NCBI GenBank assembly: GCA_002292365.1
Contig: DBBU01000065.1
Span: forward strand, 1-34,641
Direction: 5' to 3'
Source of the DNA: Flammeovirgaceae bacterium UBA976
Lineage (GTDB): Bacteria > Bacteroidota > Bacteroidia > Cytophagales > Cyclobacteriaceae
Length of the DNA stretch: 34,641 nt
Shown: positions 17,002 through 27,800 of the stretch, piece by piece
Layout: each line of letters opens with the position of its first letter
Numbering within the stretch: position 1 is the first letter of the stretch
Notes under the pieces: model-generated
What the model was told of the DNA's origin: nothing
Seen by the model: only the letters and a program-made list of their open reading frames with translations
Database searches by the model: none
Translations under genes and position numbers: made by a program

Positions 17002-20000
17002 TCATTGTTTCACTTTTTCCGCTACCCATTTTCGGGCATTTACGAATGGCTCAATCCATGGGCTGACCTCGTGGGCCATTTTGTTTTGATGATGACTCCA
17101 ATTCCAAGGAAAGAGCGATCGCTCTAAATGGGGCATCATTGCGAGATGTCTCCCGTCTTTAGAAGAAAGCGCAGCTGCATCAAAAGAACTTCCATTGGGA
17201 TTCCCGGGGAATGCGTCATAGCTGTATTTCATAGGAATCTTATAAGCGTTTTCATTACTCTTCAGATCAAATCGACCCTCACCATGTGCTATCCAAATAC
17301 CTAATCTACTCCCTGATAAAGAATGCAATAAAATAGAATCATTGGGCTGAATTGTCACATTGATAAATGCCGACTCAAATTTACCCGAAAGATTGTGGCG
17401 TAGTTGTGGATGATGGGTATCCATTGGATATACTTTTTTCATTTCCATCATTAATTGACATCCATTGCATACCCCTAGACTGAGGGTATCATCGCGATCA
17501 TAAAAGTCATCAATTGCTTTTTTGGCCTTTGGATTGTACAAGAATGAACCTGCCCAGCCCTTTGCGGAGCCCAATACGTCAGAATTTGAAAAACCACCGA
17601 CAAAAACGATGAAGTTAATGTCGGTTAAATCTTCTCGGCCTGCAATAAGATCGGTCATATGAACATCCTTGACATCGAACCCCGCCATCCAAAGTGCGTA
17701 AGCCATTTCACGGTCTCCATTGACACCTTTTTCACGAATGATTGCGGCACGAAGACCTGAAGATAATTTTCTGTCTAAATCAATGCCGTAACTGCTCATT
17801 TTACCGTCAAAACCTTGAGGATAGCTATAAGTTAATGGCTGTTGGGTGTAGTTAGTGAATCTAAGTTTAGCTAGTTTTGGTAAAGTTTGCCTGGCATCCA
17901 GCAGGTAGGAGGTATGGCTCCATTTATCTCTGTAATCAGCTATATTTAGGTCAAGGATAAGATCCTCTTGGGTCACACTCAATTGGCGATGGCTAGTGGG
18001 TTTTCCAATAGGATAAAAAACAACAGATGAAGCTTGGAGTGCAGAAAGTGCTACAGCTTTTACCTGCAACACGACAGCCGGTTTTTCAGCAAAAAGGATT
18101 TTAACAACATCTGATTCTGGAAGAAGAGACAAATCAATTTCCATGCCGCCAGATCGATTTGGAAAATTCATTTCGAGTAGTGTAGTAATTAATCCACCTG
18201 CAGCGACATCATGACCTGCTAGAACGAGGTCGTCATGGATGAGTGTCTGAACGAAATCAAAAGTCAATTTAAAAGTAGCCGCGTTGACATCTGGTGTTTG
18301 ATCTCCAAGTATGTTTTGGGTTTGTCCCCAACTGCTGCCTCCCAATTCAAACGCTCCTCCTGAAAAATCAATGTAAATCAAAACCGATGCTTCTGTTGGT
18401 TGGATGGCCGGTAAGATTACTTTCCTAATATCACTAACCTCAGCTCCTGCACTGACGATTACCGTACCTGGTGCCATGACTTTTTGACCGTTAGGATATT
18501 TTTGGGTCATGGACATCGAATCTTTTCCTGTAGGAATATTTATGCCTAGTTCGGAAACAAATTCGCTAATTTCTTTAACCGCTGCGTACAATCGGCTGTC
18601 CTCTCCCTCATTTTTAGCAGGCCACATCCAATTAGCACTCAAGGAAATTCCTTTTATTCCATGAGTCAAAGGAGCAAATACTAGATTGGTCAAGGCTTCC
18701 GCAACTGATAATCGGGATCCTGCACCTGGATCGATTAAGGCCGCTGCTGGCGCATGACCAATAGATGTAGCCGCCCCTTTAAGGTTTTTAAAATCTAGGG
18801 CCATCACGCCAACATTATTTAGAGGAATTTGAACTTCTCCTACGGTTTGCTGGATCGCTACTTTTCCCGTGACCGAGCGATCTACTTTATTGGTCAACCA
18901 ATCTTTACTAGCGACGGCTTCTAGTTTTAAAATGTCATGGATCATTTCTTCGAGCTTGGAAGAAAGATAGCTCTCACTTTTAAAAGTTTTGTTGAGGGTA
19001 ATGCCTTCGATCATCATAGTGGGAGAAGCACCAAAAAGATGTTTTAATTTAAGATCGAAAGCTTTTATTTTTTGATCATTAATAAACAGTAATCGTTGAT
19101 CGGATGAGGTAGTGCCTACCTCATAATAGGGCGCCCTTTCTCGATCCGCCACTTGTTTAAGGTATTCGGTATGTTCTTTTTCAATGACCAGACCCATTCT
19201 TTCTTGAGATTCATTACTTAAGATTTCTTTATAGGAAAGGGTAGGGTCACCCAGAGGAAGCTTATTTACGTTTATTAACCCTCCCGTATCTTCCACTAAT
19301 TCGGAGAGACAATTTAGATGCCCGCCCGCACCATGATCGTGGATGGAGATGATCGGATTGTCTTCAAGTTCGGTCATGGCTCGAACCGCGTTAGCCACCC
19401 TTTTTTGCATTTCTGGATTTGAGCGTTGCACTGCGTTGAGTTCTATGGCATTTTCAAACGCACCTGTTTCCACAGAAGAAACCGCTCCGCCTCCCATGCC
19501 AATGCGATAATTATCACCTCCCAAAACAATGATTTTTTTATCAGGTGTAACCTTTTGTTTTAGGGCTTCTTTACGTTTCCCAAACCCGATGCCACCTGCC
19601 AACATAATTACTTTATCAAAGGCATAAATTTGATCATTTTCCTCGTGTTCGAAGGTCAGTACTGAGCCACAAATGAGCGGCTGACCAAATTTGTTACCAA
19701 AATCACTGGCACCGTTAGAGGCTTTGATGAGTAGTTCTTCAGGAGATTGATAAAGCCATTTTCTAGCGCTGATTTGCATTTCCCAATCTCGACCCTTTTC
19801 CGACCGAGAATAAGCCGTCATGTAAACGGCAGTACCCGCCAACGGCAAGCTTCCTTGGCCACCTGCCAGTCGATCTCTTATCTCACCACCAGCCCCAGTA
19901 GCGGCGCCATTGAATGGTTCCACGGTAGTGGGAAAATTATGAGTCTCTGCTTTTAAAGAAATGACTGAATCAAAATCTTTCGTTTCGAAATAATCAGGTT

Positions 20001-20676
20001 TGTTTTGTGATTTTGGAGCAAATTGCTCGATTCGAGGTCCTTGGATGAATGCGACATTATCTTTATAAGCCGATACGATGAGGTTTGGGTGATCTTTGGA
20101 GGTCTTTTTAATCCACTGAAACAAAGTTTTTTCTTTTGCTTTACCGTCAATGATAAAATTCCCATTAAAAATCTTATGTCTACAATGTTCTGAGTTTACT
20201 TGCGAGAACCCAAAAATTTCTGAATCAGATAGCGGTCTGCCGATCTCTTCTGAGACGCCCATGAGGAAAGCGATTTCTTCTTCACTTAATGCCAAACCCT
20301 GCGTTTGGTTAAAAGAATGAATATCTTCAATAGCGGCTATGGGTTCAGGCTTTTGATCTAATGAAAAAACAGCTTGATTTAAGACCTCATATTTTTGCTC
20401 AAGCATGGGATCAAAACTTGTTTGATCTTTCTTAAAAATTTCTATTCGGAAAATGCCTCCGATATTACAATTTTGGGTGATTTCTACGGCGTTGGTACTC
20501 CACGGGGTAATCATTTCTTTTCTAGGTCCATTAAAGGAACCTGAGATCTCAGTATTTCCTAGATGTTCAGCTCCAGAGAACAACCAAGATAATTTATCTA
20601 AGTCTTCGATTTTGAGAAGGGAATGACTACCTACCGAAAGGTATTCAGTTGCAGATTTTTTAAAAAAGTAGATCAT
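17002..20676 (-). CDS. purL: Phosphoribosylformylglycinamidine synthase, large single-chain type
   Basis: A 1224-residue FGAM synthase with the synthetase and glutaminase parts on one chain, the large PurL form. An N-terminal PurS-like domain (about 1-140) precedes the linker with NSEHCRHK and the FGAM synthase core; sequences such as KAETHNFPT and the GGGAVSS stretch are typical. The C-terminal class I glutaminase domain carries the nucleophile C1070 (in GVCNGCQ) and the H1183/E1185 pair (in PHLERS). It converts FGAR to FGAM with glutamine and ATP in purine synthesis. It ends about 70 bases before the tRNA-Gln gene, and begins 45 bases after the hydrolase gene. Confidence 0.97.
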   Translation of the reverse strand: MIYFFKKSATEYLSVGSHSLLKIEDLDKLSWLFSGAEHLGNTEISGSFNGPRKEMITPWSTNAVEITQNCNIGGIFRIEIFKKDQTSFDPMLEQKYEVLNQAVFSLDQKPEPIAAIEDIHSFNQTQGLALSEEEIAFLMGVSEEIGRPLSDSEIFGFSQVNSEHCRHKIFNGNFIIDGKAKEKTLFQWIKKTSKDHPNLIVSAYKDNVAFIQGPRIEQFAPKSQNKPDYFETKDFDSVISLKAETHNFPTTVEPFNGAATGAGGEIRDRLAGGQGSLPLAGTAVYMTAYSRSEKGRDWEMQISARKWLYQSPEELLIKASNGASDFGNKFGQPLICGSVLTFEHEENDQIYAFDKVIMLAGGIGFGKRKEALKQKVTPDKKIIVLGGDNYRIGMGGGAVSSVETGAFENAIELNAVQRSNPEMQKRVANAVRAMTELEDNPIISIHDHGAGGHLNCLSELVEDTGGLINVNKLPLGDPTLSYKEILSNESQERMGLVIEKEHTEYLKQVADRERAPYYEVGTTSSDQRLLFINDQKIKAFDLKLKHLFGASPTMMIEGITLNKTFKSESYLSSKLEEMIHDILKLEAVASKDWLTNKVDRSVTGKVAIQQTVGEVQIPLNNVGVMALDFKNLKGAATSIGHAPAAALIDPGAGSRLSVAEALTNLVFAPLTHGIKGISLSANWMWPAKNEGEDSRLYAAVKEISEFVSELGINIPTGKDSMSMTQKYPNGQKVMAPGTVIVSAGAEVSDIRKVILPAIQPTEASVLIYIDFSGGAFELGGSSWGQTQNILGDQTPDVNAATFKLTFDFVQTLIHDDLVLAGHDVAAGGLITTLLEMNFPNRSGGMEIDLSLLPESDVVKILFAEKPAVVLQVKAVALSALQASSVVFYPIGKPTSHRQLSVTQEDLILDLNIADYRDKWSHTSYLLDARQTLPKLAKLRFTNYTQQPLTYSYPQGFDGKMSSYGIDLDRKLSSGLRAAIIREKGVNGDREMAYALWMAGFDVKDVHMTDLIAGREDLTDINFIVFVGGFSNSDVLGSAKGWAGSFLYNPKAKKAIDDFYDRDDTLSLGVCNGCQLMMEMKKVYPMDTHHPQLRHNLSGKFESAFINVTIQPNDSILLHSLSGSRLGIWIAHGEGRFDLKSNENAYKIPMKYSYDAFPGNPNGSSFDAAALSSKDGRHLAMMPHLERSLFPWNWSHHQNKMAHEVSPWIEPFVNARKWVAEKVKQ

Positions 20677-20721
20677 GTAGCTTGTAAAAAGGGGTAAAAA
20701 TAGGTTAAAATTTGGGCTTTG

Positions 20722-21534
20722 CTATTCCTTTTTATGAGGTTTCGTTTCAAGACTTTGAATATAGGCTAAAACGGCTGGATGAATAGGTATTTTGTGGTGC
20801 TTTTCTTTTAGGACTGTATAAGCTCCAAGGGCTAATAGAGGAGTAATTTTATTTACGTCAATGAGGGGATCTTCTGCACCTAAAAAGGCATGGACATGGG
20901 AAGACTTCCTTAAGAAAAGTTTTAGTAGATTACCTGAAAATGAGATGTCTCTAAAATAGGTCCATGAGCGATACACTCTTTCGAGAGCTGCTTGAGTGGA
21001 AAGTTCCTTTTGAATGAATCGGTTCATTGAGGCATCTATCAACCCCACATATTTGAGGATGCCCATAAGAAAATGGAATTGCTTAAAATTTTGAGTCAGA
21101 TAATGAAATAGATGCCGGGTAGGCCAAGTGGTACTGATCAGATACCAAGGAGATTTATAAAAACCGTCTGGGGCGATTAAGATTAATTGGGAGATATGTG
21201 TTGGAAAATAGATGGCTAAAAAGAGGGCAAATTTTCCCCCTAAGCTGAACCCTGCCACATAGAAGTTTTTGATTTGCTCTTTTTCGATAAACATTGACAT
21301 GAGGATAAACCAATCGTTTGGGCTTAATTTTTTTTCTGGTCCTGTACTTTCACCATGGAAGATGAGATCAAAAGAATAGATTTCAAATCCCAATAATTTC
21401 TCATGATAGAGATCAAATGCAGTTCGATCTTGACCAAAACCATGAAAAAGCAATAATTTTTGTTCACTGTTACCTGATACGGTATAGGCCAAACTGTATT
21501 TTTCAAAGATTATTTTTTTGGTTTCTGCAGACAT
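20722..21534 (-). CDS. Alpha/beta-fold hydrolase
   Basis: A 270-residue alpha/beta hydrolase. The oxyanion-type HGFGQD motif lies at 31-36, the nucleophile elbow GFSLGG at 95-100 with S97, and an acid in LGAEDPL (D222). Histidines H246, H247 and H252 near the C-terminus could complete the triad; which one is used cannot be told. There is no signal peptide, so it is probably cytoplasmic. The substrate is unknown (an ester, thioester or lactone is likely from the fold). It lies 45 bases upstream of purL on the same strand and is divergent from the tetR gene at 21648. Confidence 0.8.
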   Translation of the reverse strand: MSAETKKIIFEKYSLAYTVSGNSEQKLLLFHGFGQDRTAFDLYHEKLLGFEIYSFDLIFHGESTGPEKKLSPNDWFILMSMFIEKEQIKNFYVAGFSLGGKFALFLAIYFPTHISQLILIAPDGFYKSPWYLISTTWPTRHLFHYLTQNFKQFHFLMGILKYVGLIDASMNRFIQKELSTQAALERVYRSWTYFRDISFSGNLLKLFLRKSSHVHAFLGAEDPLIDVNKITPLLALGAYTVLKEKHHKIPIHPAVLAYIQSLETKPHKKE

Positions 21535-21593
21535 TTAGATCAGAATTCACATTTAGAAGACAAAATAGGATAAGTTTTTCTTAAAAACCATAG

Positions 21594-21626
21594 AAACTTT
21601 TAGTATAATAGTAGTTTTTAAAGTTT
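21594..21626. promoter_or_regulatory. Inverted repeat in the divergent hydrolase/tetR intergenic region
   Basis: AAACTTT - 19 bases - AAAGTTT, perfect 7-base arms 22 bases upstream of the tetR ATG, in the 113-base space between two divergent genes. It could be an operator of the TetR protein encoded next to it, but the DNA here is very A+T-rich, so chance is a fair alternative. Confidence 0.2.
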
Positions 21627-21647
21627 TTCCAATCATTTTTGTGGTAG

Positions 21648-22289
21648 ATGATCAATCAAATATCACATATAATGAAGGCCAAGGTCATTTCCGTTGCTGA
21701 AGATCTTTTTATGCGTCTGGGGGTAAGAAGCATCACTATGGATGAGGTAGCGCGCACATTGTCGATGTCAAAAAAAACCTTGTACCAATGCTTTGAAAAT
21801 AAAGACCAGTTGGTGTCTGCTACAATGATCGCGCACATCGAGCGCGAGGAAGACGCTTTTAAAAGAATTCACGAAGCTTCGGGTAATGCCATAGAAGAAA
21901 TCCATGGATTGGCTGAAATCATGCGGAAAAACTTGGGACAATTAAATCCTTCGACGCTGTTTGATATCCAAAGATTTCATTCTCATGCCTGGGAGACCTT
22001 CTTAGATTTCAAAGATAAATGTATTCAAGGGCACACGGCAGATAATATTGTTCGTGGAGTCAATGAGGGTTATTACAGACCTGAAATTGATGCCAATATC
22101 ATGGCAAGATTGCGGGTCGAGCAGGTAAGCCTGATGTTTAAGCCCAGTGTATTTTCAAGCGCTGATTTTGATTTCAAACAAGTTCAGTTACAGGTGCTGG
22201 ATCATTTTATTCATGGACTTTTAACGGACAAAGGTCGAGAATTATATGAGCAATTCCATCAAGAATCCAGCCTATTCAGCCAGAAATAA
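21648..22289 (+). CDS. TetR-family transcriptional regulator (efflux operon)
   Basis: A 213-residue regulator with an N-terminal TetR DNA-binding domain (about 10-58): AEDLFMRLGVRSITMDEVARTLSMSK-type helix-turn-helix followed by the KTLYQCFENKDQLV segment that is characteristic of the family. The remaining all-helical part (60-213) would bind an unknown ligand. It is the first gene ahead of TolC, adaptor and RND genes, with 20 bases to the TolC gene, so it probably represses this efflux operon and itself. A second possible ATG at 21672 lies inside the N-terminal extension. Confidence 0.88.
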   Translation: MINQISHIMKAKVISVAEDLFMRLGVRSITMDEVARTLSMSKKTLYQCFENKDQLVSATMIAHIEREEDAFKRIHEASGNAIEEIHGLAEIMRKNLGQLNPSTLFDIQRFHSHAWETFLDFKDKCIQGHTADNIVRGVNEGYYRPEIDANIMARLRVEQVSLMFKPSVFSSADFDFKQVQLQVLDHFIHGLLTDKGRELYEQFHQESSLFSQK

Positions 22290-22309
22290 AAGTTTATAAA
22301 TTAATAGGG

Positions 22310-23659
22310 ATGAAAAAAATATATTTTTGCTTTTTTAGTGTATTGCTAATCTTTACTTCGCGTTCTTTTGCTCAAGAAGCTCAAGAAATGACCATTGAGC
22401 AATGTCTAGAATTTGCCCTTGGCAACAATGAATCTATTCAAATTTCTGAGCTCAGTATCAAGGATGCAGAAGCTGAAATCCGAGGTATTGTTGCTTTGGG
22501 TCTGCCTCAAGCAACGCTGAGAGGGGGGGTAAACTACAACTATGAAGTTCAAACCAGTCTAGTAGACGCCAGTAATTTTGATCAGACCCTTGCTCCAGGG
22601 ACGCTGACCGAAATTCAATTTGGTTTACCCTACGATGGAAATTTAAGTATGGGTGTGAGTCAACTTATTTTTGATGGGGCCTATTTTGTAGGTGTTCAAG
22701 CGTCCAAAACCTTTAGGGAATTATCTACTAAAGAAAATGAGCGAACTAAAATTGAAGTAGTAGCAGCGGTGACCAAAGCCTATTATAATGTACTGATCAA
22801 TCAAGCACAACTTTATTTACTCAGTCAAAATTTTAGCCGTTTGGATACTTTACTTCGAGAAACTACCCAGATGTACCAAAATGGATTTGCCGAACAGATC
22901 GATGTGGATAGGATTAAGGTAAGTTACAACAATATTAAAGTCAATTTAGAAACACAAATCCAATTGTCAGGAATCAGTCAAAAGTTGTTGAAGTTCCAAA
23001 TGGGTATGCCATTGGATGCTCCGATAGCGCTTACCACTTCCTTGATGGATGTCAACCTTGAGATACCGGAACTAGCTGTCGATTTTGACTACAATGATCG
23101 AATTGAGTATTCTTTGCTAAAGACCAATAGAAGTTTAGCCTTGTTGGACAAAAAAAATTATCTATCCAAATACCTACCAAAAATTTATGGCAACTTTAAT
23201 TATGGATATAACAATGCGACAGGCCTAAGTAGTGATTTATTTGGTAACGACTGGTATAATTTCGGAACCGTGGGGGCGACCATTTCTATCCCTTTGTTTG
23301 AAGGATTTTCTAAAAAAACTAAAATTCAACAAGCCACAATAAAAATTGAACAATTGGATTACCAGAAAAGTTTTTTACAAAAAAACATTGATATTGAAAT
23401 TGCTCAACAGAAGATCAGCTTGGAGAGTAATCTCAAAATCTTGGAGGTACAACGTCAAAATCAAGAACTGGCAGCCAATATCTTCCGAATCACAAAAATT
23501 AAATTTCAAGAAGGCATTGGTTCAAATTTAGAATTAACCAATGCCGATAATGAGTATAAGGCAGCTCAAACCAATTATTTAGCCACATTGTATAAATCTA
23601 TTTTATCTAAAATTGATTTATTGAAAGCGACGGGAACTTTATATAATACGAAATCATAA
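22310..23659 (+). CDS. TolC-family outer-membrane efflux protein (RND system)
   Basis: A 449-residue outer-membrane channel protein. The signal peptide covers residues 1-21 (...SRSFA-Q), and the body has two similar halves of long amphipathic helices with the usual TolC-type features (TIEQCLEFALGNN near 29 and a second repeat with the GATISIPLFEGFSKK strand near 325). It would form the exit duct of the tripartite pump with the lipoprotein adaptor (4 bases downstream) and the RND permease. The paralogue at 1781-3220 serves a different ABC-type system. Complete and normal in length. Confidence 0.9.
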   Translation: MKKIYFCFFSVLLIFTSRSFAQEAQEMTIEQCLEFALGNNESIQISELSIKDAEAEIRGIVALGLPQATLRGGVNYNYEVQTSLVDASNFDQTLAPGTLTEIQFGLPYDGNLSMGVSQLIFDGAYFVGVQASKTFRELSTKENERTKIEVVAAVTKAYYNVLINQAQLYLLSQNFSRLDTLLRETTQMYQNGFAEQIDVDRIKVSYNNIKVNLETQIQLSGISQKLLKFQMGMPLDAPIALTTSLMDVNLEIPELAVDFDYNDRIEYSLLKTNRSLALLDKKNYLSKYLPKIYGNFNYGYNNATGLSSDLFGNDWYNFGTVGATISIPLFEGFSKKTKIQQATIKIEQLDYQKSFLQKNIDIEIAQQKISLESNLKILEVQRQNQELAANIFRITKIKFQEGIGSNLELTNADNEYKAAQTNYLATLYKSILSKIDLLKATGTLYNTKS

Positions 23660-23663
23660 CCAA

Positions 23664-24812
23664 ATGAAATTATTACAAACATATTTATTACTACTAAGTA
23701 TCTGTATGATCACTTATTCATGTGAAAGCACATCGGGTGAAGAGAGTAAGCGGGAAAAGATCGAGGGGCTTAAGGTACAACTTGAGGAAATTAACAATGA
23801 GATTATTGCTTTAGAAAAAGACCTTCAGCTTTCAGGAGTTGAAGATGAACTACCTGCGAGCAGAACATTGGTAACTGCCTTTGCCTTGGAAACCTCGAAA
23901 TTCTATCATGAGACAGAGATAAGAGCATCGGTAGCCTCTCGTAAAAACGTATTACTCACTGCCGAATCGATGGGTAAGATTGAAAAGATTTACGTTTCGG
24001 AAGGACAAGCAGTTGAGAAAGGCCAACTTTTGGTGACACTCAATTCTCAAGTGGTACAAAACAGTATTGAAGAAATTAAAACACAATTGAAATTGGCTAC
24101 CGTACTTTTTGAGAAGCAAGCCAATCTTTGGAATCAAAATATAGGTACAGAGATTCAGTATTTACAAGCAAAAAGTAATAGGGAATCTTTGGATCGAAGA
24201 TTGAAAACGTTAAAGTCACAATTGAGGATGTCAACAATATGTGCACCTTTTGATGGCGTAGTAGATAAAATTGTGGCTAAGGTGGGCGAGTTTTCTCAAC
24301 CCGGATTACCCATGGTCAGATTAATCAATCCTGAATCAAATTATTTGAAAGCTGATATCTCTGAGTCTCTATTGGGTAAGTTTTTAGTGGGAGATACAGT
24401 TCAAATTCACTTTCCAAATCAAAATCAAAATCAATCTTCGGTGATTTCCTCCCTCGGACAGGTGATCAACGATCAAAATAGAACCTTCGAATTGGAGGTT
24501 GTTATGCCCGAATTAGCCTTTTTGGTAAGACCCAATCAAGTAGTTGTTTTGCGCTTGGTGGATTACTTGAATGATGATGCGATGGTGGTACCCACTAAAT
24601 TGATCCAAACTGATAATAAAGGAAGTTTTATTTATGTCTTAGAGGGTAAGGCTGTCGACAACAAAGCAAGTAAAGCTTATGTGAATACAGGTTATTCATT
24701 TGATGATCAGACTGAAATAGTCTCAGGCTTATCTGAGCAACAAATGATTGTGGATAAAGGTTATAGAGCACTTACTCAAGGGACATTGGTTGAGATAACG
24801 GTTGATAAATAA
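23664..24812 (+). CDS. RND efflux periplasmic adaptor, probable lipoprotein
   Basis: A 382-residue membrane fusion protein. The N-terminus has a hydrophobic signal and a cysteine at 20 (ITYS-C) that would be the lipidation site, although the lipobox is loose. A coiled-coil-like stretch follows (about 28-55), then a lipoyl half (VSEGQAVEKGQLLVTL near 113), a short helical hairpin, the second lipoyl half (CAPFDGVVDKIVAKVGE near 194), and the barrel and membrane-proximal domains. It links the RND permease to TolC. Its stop is one base before the ATG of the RND gene. Confidence 0.9.
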   Translation: MKLLQTYLLLLSICMITYSCESTSGEESKREKIEGLKVQLEEINNEIIALEKDLQLSGVEDELPASRTLVTAFALETSKFYHETEIRASVASRKNVLLTAESMGKIEKIYVSEGQAVEKGQLLVTLNSQVVQNSIEEIKTQLKLATVLFEKQANLWNQNIGTEIQYLQAKSNRESLDRRLKTLKSQLRMSTICAPFDGVVDKIVAKVGEFSQPGLPMVRLINPESNYLKADISESLLGKFLVGDTVQIHFPNQNQNQSSVISSLGQVINDQNRTFELEVVMPELAFLVRPNQVVVLRLVDYLNDDAMVVPTKLIQTDNKGSFIYVLEGKAVDNKASKAYVNTGYSFDDQTEIVSGLSEQQMIVDKGYRALTQGTLVEITVDK

Positions 24813-24813
24813 A

Positions 24814-27800
24814 ATGGAAAAAGATTCACAGAGGCCTCAGAATAACAATCTGGAAAGTAGGGATAAGCAGTTTGGCTTGACCACCCTTGCCTTAAAAAAT
24901 AAAACTACTGTTTTTGTACTCACTGCTCTGGTGATTTTTATGGGAATCTCCACTTATCTGGGATTACCTAAGGAAAGTTTTCCAGAAATAGAGCAACCCA
25001 TAGTTTACATTGGGACGATGCATCCTGGAAATTCTCCTGTAGATGTTGAAAATTTAGTTACGCGGCCGATAGAAAAAGAGTTGAATACGATTTCGGATGT
25101 AGAGAATATTACCTCGACTTCGGTACAGGATTATTCGACCATTATGGTTGAATTTACTACAACTACTGAAATTCAAGATGCACTTACTAAGGTCAAAGAT
25201 GCAGTGGATCGTGCGAAGCCAGAACTTCCTACCGATCTTCAACAAGACCCAAACATCTTTGAAATGAATTTTTCTGAATTTCCGGTAATGAATATCAATC
25301 TTTCAGGTAATTTCAGTATTGAAGAGCTCAATAATTATGCTGAATTACTTGAAGAGGAAATTGAGAAACTTCCAGAGATATCTAAGGTAGATATCCGAGG
25401 GGTGAATGAAAAAGAAGTGAGAATTAATATTGACCCCTATCAAATGGAAGCCAGGATGGTAGGCTTTGGAGATATTGAAAAGGCTATTAGAAGTGAAAAC
25501 CTAACCCTTTCCGCTGGAAATATGAAAGCGGGAGAAATCAGGAGATCGATTAGAATTGTTGGGGAATTTGATCAATTTGAAGACCTACTAGAGGTAGTAA
25601 TCAAAAGTGAGAAAGGGAATATAGTTTATCTCAAAGATATCGCTGAAGTCACTTTTGATTATGAGGAGAAAGAAAGTTTTGCTCGACTCTATACCCAATC
25701 AGTGGTCATGCTCGATGTGGTTAAAAAAAGTGGTGAAAATTTATTGACGGCAACAGAAAAAATCAACGCTATCATCGCAGACGCTCAAAACAATATTTTT
25801 CCTGAGGGATTGATTATTGTTAAAACAAATGATCAGTCTGCGCGGACCCGAAAGATGGTAGATAGCTTGGAGAATAATATTATTTCTGGAGTTATTTTAG
25901 TGGTTTTGGTCTTGTTGTTTTTTTTAGGGGTCCGCAACGCATTATTTGTGGGCATGGCGATTCCGCTCTCAATGTTCATTTCTTTTATCATTCTAGGAAT
26001 GATTGGATTTACCATCAACATGATGGTCTTGTTTTCTCTTATTATGGCCTTAGGGATGTTAGTCGATAATGGCATTGTAGTAGTTGAAAATGTTTATCGA
26101 TTGAGAGAACGAGGCTTTAACGCTTTTGAAGCTACAAAGATAGGTGTGGGAGAGGTAGCCTTACCGGTAATTGCTTCAACGGCAACGACTTTAGCCGCTT
26201 TTTTACCTTTGGCATTTTGGCCGGGTTTATTTGGGGCATTTATGAAATATTTGCCCATTACGCTCATCGTTACTTTGAGTTCTTCGTTATTCGTAGCCCT
26301 GGTGATCAATCCAGTACTCATCCTGGTTTTTATGCAATTGGACAAAGGAGAGAAGCCCAATCATAAGCGGATTCTTATTACGTTTTCAATGGGTGCGTTT
26401 TTGGGTGTATCACTATTGCTACTGGACTATACCGTGATGGGTAATTTGATTCTTATTTTTAATTTTATTTATTTGTTAAATGCCTATATACTGGCTCCTG
26501 GGTCGAGGAAGTTTCAAAATAAATTTTTGCCTTGGTTGGAAGGCAAATACAGTATCTTATTGAAGTTCTCATTATCAGGTATTTGGTCTTATGTATTCTT
26601 TTTTGGAACGACGGGCTTATTGATATTGTCTTTTTTGTTGATGAATATATTCCCTCCCAATGTGGTCTTTTTTCCAAAGACGGATCCAAAATATATCAAT
26701 GTATTTATTGAATTCCCTGTGGGAACGGATGTAACAACTACGAATAGCTTTTCGCAAAAGATAGAGGATAAGGTGATTAAGCTGATGGAGCCTTATGGAG
26801 CCTTGGTAGAATCGGTCGTTTCCAGCGTAGGAGAAGGAACGGCAGACCCCAATGATCCTTCTGCTTTTGGTCAAAAAGACACCCCAAATAAAGCGAGATT
26901 GACCATTAATTTCCAAGAATTTCAATTTAGGAATGGCATCTCTACCGCTCAAATCATGGATGAGGTTCGGGAAAATTTAACAGGTTATCCAGGAGTACAG
27001 ATTACTGTAGATCAAAATTCAGATGGACCGCCGACAGGTAAACCCATCAGTATTGAAATTACAGGAGATGATTTCGATGAGCTGGTGCAAATTTCTGAAA
27101 ACATGGAAAATTTCATTAATGAATCTGGGATAGAAGGAATTGAAAAATTGAAAGCAAATTTAGAGACGGGTAAACCTGAACTGATCGTAGATATAGATCG
27201 TGACAAGGCGCGACGATTTGGATTGTCTACGAGTGCGATAGGTAGCGAAATTCGCACAGCCTTATTTGGTAAGGAGATTTCTAAATTCAAGCAAGGGGAA
27301 GAAGATTATGCCATTCAATTAAGGCTCATGGACAAGTACCGTTATGATGTAGATGCGCTGATGAATAAAAGTATTGTTTTTAGAGATCCCACCGATGGAA
27401 AAATGCATATCGTACCTATTTCTGCGGTAGCTAAGGCTTCTCTTAGTACTACTTATGGATCGATAAGGAGAAAAGATTTGAGTAGGGTGATTACTTTGAG
27501 TTCAAATGTGGAGAGCGGTTACAACCCGACAATGGTCAATGATGAGATTAAAAAAGCTCTTCAGAAATTCGAAATGCCCTACGGATACGCCTTTAAATTT
27601 GGGGGAGAACAAGAGAAACAAGCAGAAGAAATGTCATTTTTGAGCAATGCTTTGCTGCTGGCTATTTTCATGATTTTTCTCATCATCGTCTCACAGTTCA
27701 ATAAAATTACGACCCCTTTTATCATTATGATTTCTGTAATTTTAAGTACAATCGGTGTATTTATGGGCTTGATTATTTTTCAGATGGAATTTGTGGTCAT

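Noticed and set aside
24802..24813. TTG start for the RND permease
   Set aside because: It lies inside the adaptor gene; the ATG at 24814 directly follows the adaptor stop.
25833..27290. Several long minus-strand ORFs antisense to the RND gene
   Set aside because: They are shadows of a strongly recognised coding gene and have no independent motifs.
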